Source: Endobugula sp965214375 (GTDB lineage: Bacteria; Pseudomonadota; Gammaproteobacteria; Pseudomonadales; Cellvibrionaceae). From it: a stretch of DNA of 64,000 bases. A program made the position numbers and the translations under genes. The notes beneath the pieces are model-generated. The model searched no databases, was not told the origin of the DNA, and saw nothing but the letters and a program-made list of their open reading frames with translations. Positions 26,823-36,762 of the stretch are shown piece after piece. Position 1 is the first letter of the stretch, and each line of letters begins with the position of its first letter. Where the stretch lies: assembly GCA_965214375.1 (NCBI GenBank), contig OZ243947.1:2480001-2544000 (forward strand). Direction: 5' to 3'.

Positions 26823-28301
26823 TTAAGAAATAATTTTATTTAACTTTTTCAATAAAATGTCGTTAATCATTTTAGGGTTGGCTTGTCCTTTAGAAGATTT
26901 CATGACTTGCCCAACAAAATACCCTAGCATTTTGGGTCGCTTATCTGGGTCGGCATTACGATAGTTGTCAACTTGAGCGCTGCTGTTGGCAATGACTTCG
27001 TCTACCATGCTTTCCAGTGCGCCGCTATCAGATACTTGTTTGAGGCCTTGAGCTTCGATAATTGTGTCCGGACTAACGCCTGCACCACATTCTTGTGTCC
27101 ACAAAGCTTCAAACACTTGTTTCGCTATTTTGCTGGAGATAGTGTTATCTTTGATGCGTGTAATCAGTTGCCCTAATTGCTCTGGCGATACCGGACTATC
27201 GTTTATGCTTTTCTCTGCGGCATTCAAATGAGCGCTGAGTTCCCCCATCACCCAGTTGGCGGCCAGTTTAGCGTCACCACATTGTGCGACCGTTTTTTCG
27301 AAATAATGCGCAATGATTGTGTCATCACTTAATACCCCTGCATCGTATTCAGATAGAGAGTAATCGGCAATAAAACGCGCACAACGAGCATCCGGCAATT
27401 CCGGTAAACCTTGGCGAATATTATCGATATACTCGTCATCAAGAATAATCGGTAATAAATCCGGGCAGGGGAAGTAACGGTAATCGTTAGCTTCTTCCTT
27501 GCTGCGCATAGAGCGAGCGGTTTTGGTATCACCGTTATACAGGCGTGTTTCCTGTGTGATTGTGCCACCGTCCTCAAGGACATCAATCTGACGTTCAACT
27601 TCCATCGCGATCGCTTCTTCCATAAACTTAAACGAGTTTAGGTTCTTGGTTTCAGTACGAGTGCCCAAGGTTTCATCACCTTGTAGGCGCACAGAAATAT
27701 TGACATCAAAACGCATGGAACCCTGCGACATTTCTCCATCGCAAATGCCCAGAGAGGTTACAATCGAATGCAATTTTTTTGCGTAAGCAACGGCTTCTTC
27801 TGCCGAGCGCATATCCGGTTCGGAAACAATTTCAATTAATGGTGTACCTGCGCGATTCAAATCAATGCCGGAGACATTGTTCATCGCGCCAAAGTCACCT
27901 TCGTGCAATGATTTACCGGCATCTTCTTCCAGATGAGCATGGTGAATGCGGATAGATTTGGTTGAGCCATCGTTTAGTGTGATATCCACATGACCGGAAC
28001 CCACAATAGGCTCGTCGAGTTGTGTGGTTTGATAACCTTTGGGTAGGTCAGGGTAAAAATAGTTTTTACGCTCAAATACCGAGCGTTGACCAATGTTTGC
28101 ATTAATGGCGAGGCCAAACATGACGGCATAACGAAAAGCCTGTTCATTGGCAACGGGTAACGTGCCTGGCATAGCAAGGTCAATAGCGCAGGCTTGTGTA
28201 TTATGTGCGGCACCAAACTGTGTGCTGGCACCGGAAAAAATTTTGGTTTTAGTGGCCAATTGTACGTGAACTTCAAGGCCGATAACGGTTTCCCATTCCA
28301 T
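26823..28301 (-). CDS. gatB: Asp/Glu-tRNA(Asn/Gln) amidotransferase subunit B
   Basis: Binds misacylated tRNA and activates it with ATP in the GatCAB complex, which makes Gln-tRNA(Gln) or Asn-tRNA(Asn). 492 residues. The N-terminus WETVIGLEVHVQLATKTKIFSG and the segments KNYFYPDLPKGYQ and DFNRAGTPLIEI-like (DLNRAGTPLIEIVSEPD) are characteristic. The YqeY-like tail is present (KMLGYFVGQVMKSSKGQANP). It is the last gene of gatC-gatA-gatB, starting 2 bases after gatA. Confidence 0.98.
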   Translation of the reverse strand: MEWETVIGLEVHVQLATKTKIFSGASTQFGAAHNTQACAIDLAMPGTLPVANEQAFRYAVMFGLAINANIGQRSVFERKNYFYPDLPKGYQTTQLDEPIVGSGHVDITLNDGSTKSIRIHHAHLEEDAGKSLHEGDFGAMNNVSGIDLNRAGTPLIEIVSEPDMRSAEEAVAYAKKLHSIVTSLGICDGEMSQGSMRFDVNISVRLQGDETLGTRTETKNLNSFKFMEEAIAMEVERQIDVLEDGGTITQETRLYNGDTKTARSMRSKEEANDYRYFPCPDLLPIILDDEYIDNIRQGLPELPDARCARFIADYSLSEYDAGVLSDDTIIAHYFEKTVAQCGDAKLAANWVMGELSAHLNAAEKSINDSPVSPEQLGQLITRIKDNTISSKIAKQVFEALWTQECGAGVSPDTIIEAQGLKQVSDSGALESMVDEVIANSSAQVDNYRNADPDKRPKMLGYFVGQVMKSSKGQANPKMINDILLKKLNKIIS

Positions 28302-28303
28302 AC

Positions 28304-29758
28304 TTATTGGCCTCCCAATGCAGATTTTTTGTGATGGTCTGTGTGCAATTGGAACTGATGAGCCGCATTCAGTAAGCGCGCTTCATCAAAATAATTGCCG
28401 GTTAACTGTAAACCTACCGGTTTATTGTGCGCCATGCCGCAAGGGATAGATGCCCCACAAAGTCCGGCCAGATTGGTTGGCAGTGTATAAATATCTTCCA
28501 GATACATCGAAACAGGGTCTTTGCTTTTTGAGCCAATAGCAAACGCCGGAGTAGGGGCAACGGGTCCCGCAATAATATCGACAGTATTAAACGCTTCTAC
28601 AAAATCTTGCTGTATCAAACGGCGCACCTGCTGTGCCTTACGATAGTAGGCGTCGTAATATCCAGCCGATAATGCATAAGTACCCACCAAAATACGACGT
28701 TTCACTTCTTCGCCAAAACCTTCTTCACGAGAACGTTTGTACAGATCCATTAAATCGTGTGGGGTTTCACAACGATAACCATAACGTACCCCATCAAACC
28801 TCGACAGGTTGGCGGAGGCTTCCGCAGGTGCAATCACATAATACGCGGGAACCGCTAGTTTGGTATTGGGCAGGGAGATTGTGTGCAATGTTGCCCCTAG
28901 TTTTTCGTATTCCGCCAATGCCTCTTGAATCAGTGTGGCAACATTGTTATCCAAGCCATCCTGAAAATATTCTTCCGGAACACCAATACGTAGACCTTCA
29001 ATGGAATTATTTAATGTTGCTCGGTAATCAGGAACGCTTGTATCGACAGACGTCGAGTCTTTAGTATCGAAGCTTGCCATTGAATGTAGCATAATGGCGG
29101 CATCTTCCGCAGTACGGGTGATGGGTCCTGCCTGATCGAGGCTGGAGGCATAAGCCACCATACCCCAACGGGAAACTCGTCCATAGGTTGGTTTTAATCC
29201 AGTGACGCCACAAAAGCTGGCAGGTTGACGAATCGAACCGCCAGTATCGCTGCCTGTCGTTGCCACTGCGAGTTGTGCGGCGACAGCGGCGGCCGAACCG
29301 CCTGATGAGCCTCCGGGAACACAATCGGTCTGCCAAGGATTTTTAACGCTGCCATAAAAACTATTCTCATTGGATGACCCCATGGCAAATTCATCCATAT
29401 TGGTTTTACCCAAGGTAACCGCACCTGATGTAGCCAGGTTTTCAACGATGGTGGCGTTATAGGGCGGGATAAAATTATCCAGCATTTTAGAGCCACAACT
29501 GGTGCGCACATTCTCGGTACAAAACAGGTCTTTATGGGCAATTGGAATACCACACAAGTCGGGGCTATCACCTGCAGCTAGTCGTTGATCGGCTTGTTGA
29601 GCGGCAGCAATAGCCTGTTCTTCATTCACACTGATATAGCTGTTGTATTGTGAATCCAGAGTTTTAATACGTTCCAGATAATGTCGGGTGAGTTCCTGAC
29701 TGGAAAATTCTTTGTTGCGTAAGCAATTAATGAGCTCGGTAAGAGTATGATGATGCAT
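28304..29758 (-). CDS. gatA: Asp/Glu-tRNA(Asn/Gln) amidotransferase subunit A
   Basis: Amidase subunit that releases ammonia from glutamine. 484 residues. The Ser-cisSer-Lys triad is visible: Lys in IPIAHKDLF, cis-Ser in VPGGSSGGSAAAV, nucleophile Ser in TGSDTGGSIRQPASFCG. KPTYGRVSRWG follows as in the family. It lies 63 bases after gatC and directly upstream of gatB. Confidence 0.98.
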   Translation of the reverse strand: MHHHTLTELINCLRNKEFSSQELTRHYLERIKTLDSQYNSYISVNEEQAIAAAQQADQRLAAGDSPDLCGIPIAHKDLFCTENVRTSCGSKMLDNFIPPYNATIVENLATSGAVTLGKTNMDEFAMGSSNENSFYGSVKNPWQTDCVPGGSSGGSAAAVAAQLAVATTGSDTGGSIRQPASFCGVTGLKPTYGRVSRWGMVAYASSLDQAGPITRTAEDAAIMLHSMASFDTKDSTSVDTSVPDYRATLNNSIEGLRIGVPEEYFQDGLDNNVATLIQEALAEYEKLGATLHTISLPNTKLAVPAYYVIAPAEASANLSRFDGVRYGYRCETPHDLMDLYKRSREEGFGEEVKRRILVGTYALSAGYYDAYYRKAQQVRRLIQQDFVEAFNTVDIIAGPVAPTPAFAIGSKSKDPVSMYLEDIYTLPTNLAGLCGASIPCGMAHNKPVGLQLTGNYFDEARLLNAAHQFQLHTDHHKKSALGGQ

Positions 29759-29821
29759 TAGCGTATGCTTCCTTCAGTCATATGTATGATGCAATTCGGT
29801 TGGTCGTGTTCTGCAGGATAA

Positions 29822-30103
29822 TTATTCAATGACTTTGGGAACCAGATACAAGCCATTCTCGGTTGCGGGTGCGACAGATTGTAAGTGATCACGTTGATTG
29901 TCTTCGCTGATGTCATCTGATCGCAGTCGTTGAGAGGTGTCTTGCGGGTGTGACATGGGGGCGACCCCCTCAGTATTTGCCTGTTGTAATTGGTCAACCA
30001 GTTCAATGATGCTGTTGATGTTGTCGGTGACGTCATCCACCATATCTTGACTGATATTGATGCGTGCCAGATGTCCCAGAGCGGCGATATCGTCTTGGTT
30101 CAA
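29822..30103 (-). CDS. gatC: Asp/Glu-tRNA(Asn/Gln) amidotransferase subunit C
   Basis: A 93-residue scaffold subunit that holds GatA and GatB together. The N-terminal helix DDIAALGHLARINIS and the C-terminal LRSDDISEDNQRDHLQSVAPATENGLYLVPKVIE match the family. It is the first gene of the gat operon and divergent from mreB. Confidence 0.95.
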   Translation of the reverse strand: MNQDDIAALGHLARINISQDMVDDVTDNINSIIELVDQLQQANTEGVAPMSHPQDTSQRLRSDDISEDNQRDHLQSVAPATENGLYLVPKVIE

Positions 30104-30369
30104 AGTAATCTCCAGATTGAATGATGTTTACGTTCAAGTGGGGGGCTATTCTAGCCTATTTGACTGTTTTATGGGGCTTTCTGTGTGGTTCGCTGCGTAA
30201 ATTCCCGTAAATGACCTAAAACAGCTAATAAATCACAGACTTATGGCCTTGTGGTCTTGCCGAAAGTGTCTGTCATTGTTACAGTCACACAGTTAATATG
30301 GTTGAGGCTATTCGCTCTTTAGATCTCTAAACAAACGATAAGAACTCCTAGTGTAGGTAAGACAAATAC
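30104..30369. promoter_or_regulatory. Divergent intergenic region between gatC and mreB
   Basis: A 266-base region with no open gene. It must hold the promoters for gatCAB on one side and mreBCD on the other. I do not see a convincing -35/-10 pair with correct spacing, so no individual site is called. Confidence 0.45.
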
Positions 30370-31410
30370 ATGTTTAAAATGAAGCGCCTGAGAGGCCTGT
30401 TTTCCAATGACCTATCGATTGATTTGGGAACCGCAAACACCCTGATTTATGTGCGTGAAAAGGGCATTATTCTTAATGAACCTTCCGTTGTCGCGATTCG
30501 TACTCATAATGGCCAAAAAAAGGTGGAGGCAGTGGGTGTTGAAGCCAAGCGCATGTTGGGACGTACGCCAGGAAATATCAATGCTATTCGCCCATTAAAA
30601 GATGGCGTTATTGCTGATTTTCAGGTCACTGAGAAAATGCTCCAGCATTTTATGCGTAAAGTGCACGAAAACAGTTGGTTTCAGCCCAGTCCGCGAGTGT
30701 TGGTGTGTGTGCCTTGTTTGTCTACAGAAGTTGAAAAGCGTGCGATTAAAGAGTCAGCATTAGGTGCAGGTGCGCGTGATGTGATGTTGATTGAAGAGCC
30801 GCGTGCAGCAGCCATTGGTGCGGGGCTTCGTGTGTCTGATGCCAGTGGATCCATGGTGGTGGATATTGGTGGTGGTACCACTGAAATTGCGGTGATTTCC
30901 CTCAATGGTGTGGTGTATTCAGATTCTGTGCGTATTGGTGGTGACCGTTTTGATGAGGCTATTGTGAATTATGTCCGTCGTAATTACGGTAGTGTGATTG
31001 GTGATGCGACGGCAGAGCGTATCAAGCAGGAAGTGGGCTGTGCCTATGTGGGTAGTGAGTCGCGTGATATTGATGTGCGTGGTCGCAATCTGGCGGAAGG
31101 TGTGCCGCGCAGTTTTACCTTAAGCAGTGGTGAAGTGCTAGAAGCCTTACAAGAACCCTTGGCGGGTATTGTTCAGGCCGTCAAAAGTGCTCTAGAGCAA
31201 TCACCCCCTGAGCTGGCTTCTGATATTGCTGAAAGCGGTATGGTATTAACGGGTGGTGGTGCATTGTTAAGAGATATTGATTTGTTGCTGGCGGAAGAAA
31301 CAGGTCTGCCAGTAGTGATTGCTGATGACCCCTTGACCTGTGTTGCCAGAGGTGGAGGTATTGCCATGGAATGGATGGACGATCGTTCAATGGATTTCCT
31401 GGAATTCTAG
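30370..31410 (+). CDS. mreB: Rod-shape protein MreB
   Basis: Bacterial actin that forms membrane filaments guiding lateral wall growth. 346 residues. Phosphate-1 DLGTANTLIY, connect-1 and phosphate-2 VVDIGGGTTEIAVISL, and the adenosine motif LTGGGALLRDIDLLL are all present. The usual short amphipathic N-terminal MFKMKRLRGLFSND precedes the core. It is the first gene of mreBCD. Confidence 0.98.
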   Translation: MFKMKRLRGLFSNDLSIDLGTANTLIYVREKGIILNEPSVVAIRTHNGQKKVEAVGVEAKRMLGRTPGNINAIRPLKDGVIADFQVTEKMLQHFMRKVHENSWFQPSPRVLVCVPCLSTEVEKRAIKESALGAGARDVMLIEEPRAAAIGAGLRVSDASGSMVVDIGGGTTEIAVISLNGVVYSDSVRIGGDRFDEAIVNYVRRNYGSVIGDATAERIKQEVGCAYVGSESRDIDVRGRNLAEGVPRSFTLSSGEVLEALQEPLAGIVQAVKSALEQSPPELASDIAESGMVLTGGGALLRDIDLLLAEETGLPVVIADDPLTCVARGGGIAMEWMDDRSMDFLEF

Positions 31411-31442
31411 GTTTTTGCTATCAATGCCATACCTTTTGAGTT

Positions 31443-32300
31443 TTGGAGGGGTCGCTTATCAAACCATTATTTGCTAAAGAACCCTCCCATTTCTCCAGAA
31501 TGATTTTATTGTTGTTGATTTCCTTGGTTTTACTCGGTTTGGGTCGTTACACCGATGTGCTTAAGCCGGTGCGTTTTTATATTAATTCTTTTGCGACCCC
31601 CTTCTACGTGTTAACGGATATTCCCAGCGATATTGGCCTGTGGTTTAGTGTTAATATTTCCTCGCGAAAACAGCTGTTGGAGCAAAATAAATCGCTGACA
31701 GAATTGGTGCGTACGCAACGTGCGCAGTTGCAAAAAATGGGTGCCTTAGCGAGTGAAAATGATCGTTTGCGTACCTTAATGAATGCATCAGAATTGCTTC
31801 GTGATCAGGTATTAGTTGCGGAGTTGGCGGGGATTTCTCCTGATCCCAAGGTTCATAAAGTATTAATCAATAAAGGTGAGCAAGACGGTGTCTATGTCGG
31901 GCAGGCCGTTTTAGATGCTTATGGTCTGATGGGTCAAGTAGTCATGACCACTTATAATAGCGCCGAAGTCTTATTTATTACCGATGCATCACACGCAATA
32001 CCGGTACAGATTAATCGGAATGGTGTGCGTACGGTTGTTGAAGGTGTGGGTGATTTATATCGTTTACGATTGCGCTATGTGTCCAGCACTATGGATATTA
32101 CAGAAGGGGACTTATTGGTCAGTTCTGGTTTGGGAGGACGTTTCCCGGTAGGGTATCCGGTGGCAACGGTGCGTTCAGTCATTCACGACCCGGGCAAATC
32201 TTTTGTGAAGGTTTATGCGACACCGACAGCGCAATTGAACCGAAGCCGCCATGTGTTATTGGTGTTTTCCGAAACATCGATAGCGGCTCAGGAGCAATAA
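31443..32300 (+). CDS. mreC: Rod-shape protein MreC, unusual start
   Basis: Bitopic inner-membrane protein linking MreB to the wall machinery. The TM helix is near residues 20-38 (MILLLLISLVLLGLGRY), followed by a coiled coil (LLEQNKSLTELVRTQRAQLQKM) and a beta-rich periplasmic domain (VLINKGEQDGVYVGQAVLDAYGLMGQV). The start is odd: the only standard codon upstream of the helix is a TTG at 31443, which overlaps the ribosome site GGAGGGG (31445-31451). The normal family start (xIKPLFAK) falls at CTT/ATC (31455-31460), 3-6 bases after that site. A rare ATC start is possible. The frame is otherwise intact. Confidence 0.92.
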   Translation: MEGSLIKPLFAKEPSHFSRMILLLLISLVLLGLGRYTDVLKPVRFYINSFATPFYVLTDIPSDIGLWFSVNISSRKQLLEQNKSLTELVRTQRAQLQKMGALASENDRLRTLMNASELLRDQVLVAELAGISPDPKVHKVLINKGEQDGVYVGQAVLDAYGLMGQVVMTTYNSAEVLFITDASHAIPVQINRNGVRTVVEGVGDLYRLRLRYVSSTMDITEGDLLVSSGLGGRFPVGYPVATVRSVIHDPGKSFVKVYATPTAQLNRSRHVLLVFSETSIAAQEQ

Positions 32301-32301
32301 T

Positions 32302-32769
32302 ATGCGCTGGTTAATGGCTCTATCCATACTCCTTATTCTGGTCTTGTCTGTATTCCCCTTGCCTTTGGAGTGGCGGGCTTGGCGTCCTGAATTTATGGCA
32401 CTGATCGTTGTCTATTGGGCAACGTATTCACCACAATATTTTGGTGTGTTTTCGGCGTGGGTTTGTGGTTTGTTGCTGGATATTGTTGAGCTTGCACCTT
32501 TGGGCTTTAATTCTTTGGGATTAGTCGTCGCTGCCTACATATCACATTTAGTATATCAACGCATACGTAGCTATGCCCTCTGGCAGCAGGCTGGTTGGGT
32601 GTTTGTACTGGTCGGAATGTATCAGTTGTTTTCCAATTGGGCGAGTGGTTTTTTAGGGCGAGACATTGAAACGCCTGAATTTTTGGTTTCGGCACTCATT
32701 ACCGCTTTTTTATGGCCGGTAACCGTTATTGTAATTAGAACGATAAAAAGATGTTATAGGCTGCCTTGA
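32302..32769 (+). CDS. mreD: Rod-shape protein MreD
   Basis: A 155-residue polytopic inner-membrane protein of the elongasome, with about five hydrophobic helices. The conserved start RWLMALSILLILVLSVFPLP and LALDI-like WVCGLLLDIVELAPLGFNSLG are visible. It starts one base after the mreC stop. In most relatives maf and rng follow; here the next gene is the YhdP homologue 60-80 bases away. Confidence 0.93.
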   Translation: MRWLMALSILLILVLSVFPLPLEWRAWRPEFMALIVVYWATYSPQYFGVFSAWVCGLLLDIVELAPLGFNSLGLVVAAYISHLVYQRIRSYALWQQAGWVFVLVGMYQLFSNWASGFLGRDIETPEFLVSALITAFLWPVTVIVIRTIKRCYRLP

Positions 32770-32847
32770 TATCAGCTCTTGTTCAGTTTGATAATGATAT
32801 AGTAGCTGATCAAAAGTGTTTTTGGGATTGTGAATGTGCGTCATATT

Positions 32848-35800
32848 ATGACAAAACATATTTATTCTTTTGGTCGTTATTTGGCAGTAGCGCTGATTCT
32901 TCTTGCCATTTTTGTACAAGTGGCGCGACTACTGACTCCCTATGTTGATACCTTGCGTCCAACGATAGAAAACTTTCTTGAACGTCAGTTAGGTTATACC
33001 GTCATCATTGGTGAAATTGATGCGCGTTGGTATGGCTTACGCCCCCATATCATTGTGCATAATGTTACGGTTAAAGATGACACTGATAATACACTATTGA
33101 TGGTGGATGGCGCCGATTTGACATTGGACATACTCGGTAGCCTGACAAACTTGCAATGGGTGTGGAGAAATATTGATTTTTCAACCGTTTATTTCAGAGT
33201 AGATCAGGATGCCGCCGGTTACTGGAGTATTTTGGGTTTGCCTTTGAGCGCTGAAAATGGATCTTCGTGGGAATTGCAAAGTCCTTTGCTCATTTTTGAT
33301 ATTACACCTCAAGTGCACTTTAAGCATGTAACCTCGGAGTTGTATTTTGCTAATGGTGACGTGATGCCGCTGGTTGTGCCAGATATCATTATTGAAAATG
33401 CTAAAGGCTTTCATCGACTAACAGCAGATGTTGAAGTTGAAGAAAAAAAGATTGCTAGTGTCGTTATGGAGCGACAGATTGCCTCTAATAATATCTCTGC
33501 CTATTCACAGGGCTTTATAACACTTCATCAGTTTCCCCTGCATGCGGTTTTGAAAAGTATGCTATCCAAGGAAGAATTACTACATTTCGATACAACAAAT
33601 CATTCAGTTAAGCTCGATGGTTCTTTTTGGGTTGATCTTAATGATCAGGAGTCTATAGGATTTTATGGGGAAATTTTTTCACACAAAATACCGCTGTCTG
33701 CATATGTAAACGAAAATAAATTACCCGATGTTGCGTTGTCAGCAATTATTCAAGGAGATATTGACTATAAGGGCGATGTGTCTGTTGGTCTTCAGCAGGT
33801 AACGCTTAATGGTAATCCGGTGATTAATCAATTGTTATATCGATATAACAATAATATGGCAACGGTATGGGTTGATGAAATCAGTTTACAACCCTCTGCT
33901 AGTATTGTCTCTAGTGTCGTAACAGATGTTGATAGATTAGCTAAGTTTAATAAAGTGTTAACACGGATGTCACCCAGAGGATACCTAAAGAACATCGTTG
34001 TTGATATTGATCATCATGATTGGACTCAGTCATTGTTGTCGGCGGATGTTAGCAATATTTCCGTTGGTGCTTATGACAATATTCCCAGTATGTATGGCAT
34101 CAATGGTCATTTACAGACACAAATCCATTCTGGTTATATCAATATCACATCAGACAACGCTGCTATTTTTCCTCAAGCTACCTACGATAGACCGATTATT
34201 TTAGGTGCTGTTGATGGGCAGTTGTCATGGGAGTTTGAACCAGAGAATAATAATATTCACATTAAGAGTAATCGTTTTTCAGCGACATCTGACTATGGTC
34301 AAGCTTATGGTTATTTTTATTTGAATGCACCATGGATAGCGGATAGCCGCAAAAGTGATTTTACGCTTCATGTCGGTTTACAGGATAGTGGTTCAGAGCA
34401 TTATCAGCAGTTCTTACCGAATAAGGTGTCTAAAAACCTTAGACATTGGATAAACCATAGTGTCCGTACTGCTAAAGTGAGTGATGCAGGTTTTATTTAT
34501 CGTGGACAATTTTCAGGGGCAGAAAACTTACGTAATATTCAGCTATTTTTAAATGTTAATGATGGCGTTATAGAATATTCACCGCAGTGGCCAGTATTAG
34601 AAGAGGTACAGGCACAAATCATTATTGATAATCGATCTGTAGAGGGCGTGTTGTCGCATGTTCAAACACTGGATGCCCTGTTAAATGATGTGTCTATTAC
34701 CTGGCCTGTTAATCAACAGGGTGATATCAATGTGGCCTTATCAAATGAAATTGAATTGCCAGTTGCGCTACGTTTTTTTAATGAAACTTGGTTAGCGGAA
34801 AAAACAGGCGGTACATTTAAGAGATGGTCTGGTTCAGGACGTTTGCAGCTTGATGTCAATGTCAATATTCCGGTGTTTGCGAGTGAGGATAAACACCATG
34901 TGCCTCAACAAACATTTCAAATTGGCTTTTTGAACAATTCTATTGCTATTGGTGATTCTGCCCTTGTCTTTGATGGCGTAGCAGGGGAATTATCGTTTTC
35001 TCAAAAAGAGGGTTTTTTTGCCAATAATATTAACTTCAATCTTTTTGGTGATAATGTAAGTCTAAATGCATCTACTATTGTAAAAGAGGATGATCAATTT
35101 TTACTGTTGACAGGCCAAGGTGCAGTAGATGTCGATGTCGTTTCACAATCATTTCTACAAGAACCGTTACCGATTGTGTCTGGTAAAACAGAGTATGATT
35201 TTAGTATGCGTTTATTACTTAGTGGAAATAATAAACGTTATATGCCAAAGCTAGATATTACTTCTGATTTGTCCGGAGTCACCATTGATGCGCCGCGTCC
35301 CTTTTTTAAACAGGCCTCTACGGAAAGACCATTAAATCTAACCGTTGATTTTAAAGAAACGGAAACGCAGTATTTTTTTGCATTAGGGAAATCCATGCTG
35401 GCTCAGATTAAGCAGCGTGATACGGGGGTTTCTGGCTCTTTATCGGTGAATAGGCCCAGTGTCGCTAAAGGCCATTTGCCCGATGGAGATTTTTTTGTGG
35501 GTGCTGACTTTACGGATATTGATATTGAACCATGGTTACAGTTATTTAAAAAGTATCCGGTTTCAGCATCGCCAAACGATACCTTTCCATTTAACATTAT
35601 TTATGATGTTCGTGCCAAAAATGTTGTTGTGCAAAACGCCGTGCTCAACGATGTATTGGTTTCGGGAAAATATCAAGGCCAGTTATGGCATGCCAATATT
35701 AAAAGCCCATTGGTGTCGGGCAATGTCAGTGTTGATAAAACCACTGCGCAGACAATAAAAGTCGTGCTTGATTACCTCAACATTCCTGAACGTGATAAGC

Positions 35801-36762
35801 AGGCTGAACTAGCAGGTAATACAGTCGACCCATTAGCCTATATCGATTTTTCTTTTTTCAGGTCTGCAAGCGTATTAATTAACCAATTGGTGTACAAGGA
35901 TTCTCCGCTCGGACGTTGGCAGTTTCAGCTTAACCCGCTCAAAAATGGAGTAGAGCTCAGTAATATTGTTTCTAATCTTAGTGAATTTGAGCTCTCTGCG
36001 CTCAATGGTGAAAGCGGTGCAGTGTTACGCTGGTACCGTAAATTGGATACATCTGGAAATGATAGTCTTCATACTGATGTTAAAGGCCGTTTTCAGGGTG
36101 GTGGAATACAACAGCTATTACAGAGTTTGGGTTATTCCAGTGTCATTAAAAGTGAGAAAACAGCGTTTGATATTGATGTATCTTGGTCGGGTTCACCCGC
36201 CTTTTTTGCCATGGAAAGATTGTCTGGTGATATTAAACTGGCAATGGAAGAAGGCTTGTTTTTACAGAATAACGAAGCAGCATCTACCGATATATTGCGT
36301 TTGTTTGGCTTGTTTAATGTCGATACTTGGTTGCGCAGGTTGCGGCTAAATTTTTCTGATTTATATAAAAAAGGCGTGACTTTTGATGAGTTAAGTGTCC
36401 GCTTTTTATTTGATCAGGGTTGGGTATACTTTCAGGAACCTTTATATGTGAAGTCTCCTTCTAGTGATTTTACGATGTCAGGAAAGTTGTATTATCCCGA
36501 TGAAACCATCGACGCAGTATTGGTTACCACGTTACCCACGGGCGAAAATCTAACCTTTGCGGCTGCTGTTGCCGGTGGGCTTCCGACCGCTATCGGAGTC
36601 TATATTGCGAGCAAGTTGTTTAAAAAACAAGTAGATAAATTTTCTAGTCTTACCTATTCTGTTCAAGGAAGTTGGAGTAATCCTGAGGTGAAGTTTGTGA
36701 AAGTTTTTGACAATAAAATCGACGATGAAAATGTTCCTGCAGCGCAATCGTCTGATAATTAA
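32848..36762 (+). CDS. yhdP: YhdP family AsmA-like envelope protein
   Basis: A very large (about 1304 residues) single-TM periplasmic protein of the DUF3971/AsmA-like family. E. coli YhdP helps carry phospholipid across the periplasm; the role here is by homology. An N-terminal TM helix (YLAVALILLAIFVQVARLL) is followed by long beta-rich repeats and a C-terminal AsmA-like segment (TMSGKLYYPDETIDAVLVTTLP) with a hydrophobic stretch. GTG codons at 32830 and 32836 are alternative starts; the ATG at 32848 gives the usual short N-terminus. The end overlaps the convergent yjgA by 4 bases. Confidence 0.88.
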   Translation: MTKHIYSFGRYLAVALILLAIFVQVARLLTPYVDTLRPTIENFLERQLGYTVIIGEIDARWYGLRPHIIVHNVTVKDDTDNTLLMVDGADLTLDILGSLTNLQWVWRNIDFSTVYFRVDQDAAGYWSILGLPLSAENGSSWELQSPLLIFDITPQVHFKHVTSELYFANGDVMPLVVPDIIIENAKGFHRLTADVEVEEKKIASVVMERQIASNNISAYSQGFITLHQFPLHAVLKSMLSKEELLHFDTTNHSVKLDGSFWVDLNDQESIGFYGEIFSHKIPLSAYVNENKLPDVALSAIIQGDIDYKGDVSVGLQQVTLNGNPVINQLLYRYNNNMATVWVDEISLQPSASIVSSVVTDVDRLAKFNKVLTRMSPRGYLKNIVVDIDHHDWTQSLLSADVSNISVGAYDNIPSMYGINGHLQTQIHSGYINITSDNAAIFPQATYDRPIILGAVDGQLSWEFEPENNNIHIKSNRFSATSDYGQAYGYFYLNAPWIADSRKSDFTLHVGLQDSGSEHYQQFLPNKVSKNLRHWINHSVRTAKVSDAGFIYRGQFSGAENLRNIQLFLNVNDGVIEYSPQWPVLEEVQAQIIIDNRSVEGVLSHVQTLDALLNDVSITWPVNQQGDINVALSNEIELPVALRFFNETWLAEKTGGTFKRWSGSGRLQLDVNVNIPVFASEDKHHVPQQTFQIGFLNNSIAIGDSALVFDGVAGELSFSQKEGFFANNINFNLFGDNVSLNASTIVKEDDQFLLLTGQGAVDVDVVSQSFLQEPLPIVSGKTEYDFSMRLLLSGNNKRYMPKLDITSDLSGVTIDAPRPFFKQASTERPLNLTVDFKETETQYFFALGKSMLAQIKQRDTGVSGSLSVNRPSVAKGHLPDGDFFVGADFTDIDIEPWLQLFKKYPVSASPNDTFPFNIIYDVRAKNVVVQNAVLNDVLVSGKYQGQLWHANIKSPLVSGNVSVDKTTAQTIKVVLDYLNIPERDKQAELAGNTVDPLAYIDFSFFRSASVLINQLVYKDSPLGRWQFQLNPLKNGVELSNIVSNLSEFELSALNGESGAVLRWYRKLDTSGNDSLHTDVKGRFQGGGIQQLLQSLGYSSVIKSEKTAFDIDVSWSGSPAFFAMERLSGDIKLAMEEGLFLQNNEAASTDILRLFGLFNVDTWLRRLRLNFSDLYKKGVTFDELSVRFLFDQGWVYFQEPLYVKSPSSDFTMSGKLYYPDETIDAVLVTTLPTGENLTFAAAVAGGLPTAIGVYIASKLFKKQVDKFSSLTYSVQGSWSNPEVKFVKVFDNKIDDENVPAAQSSDN

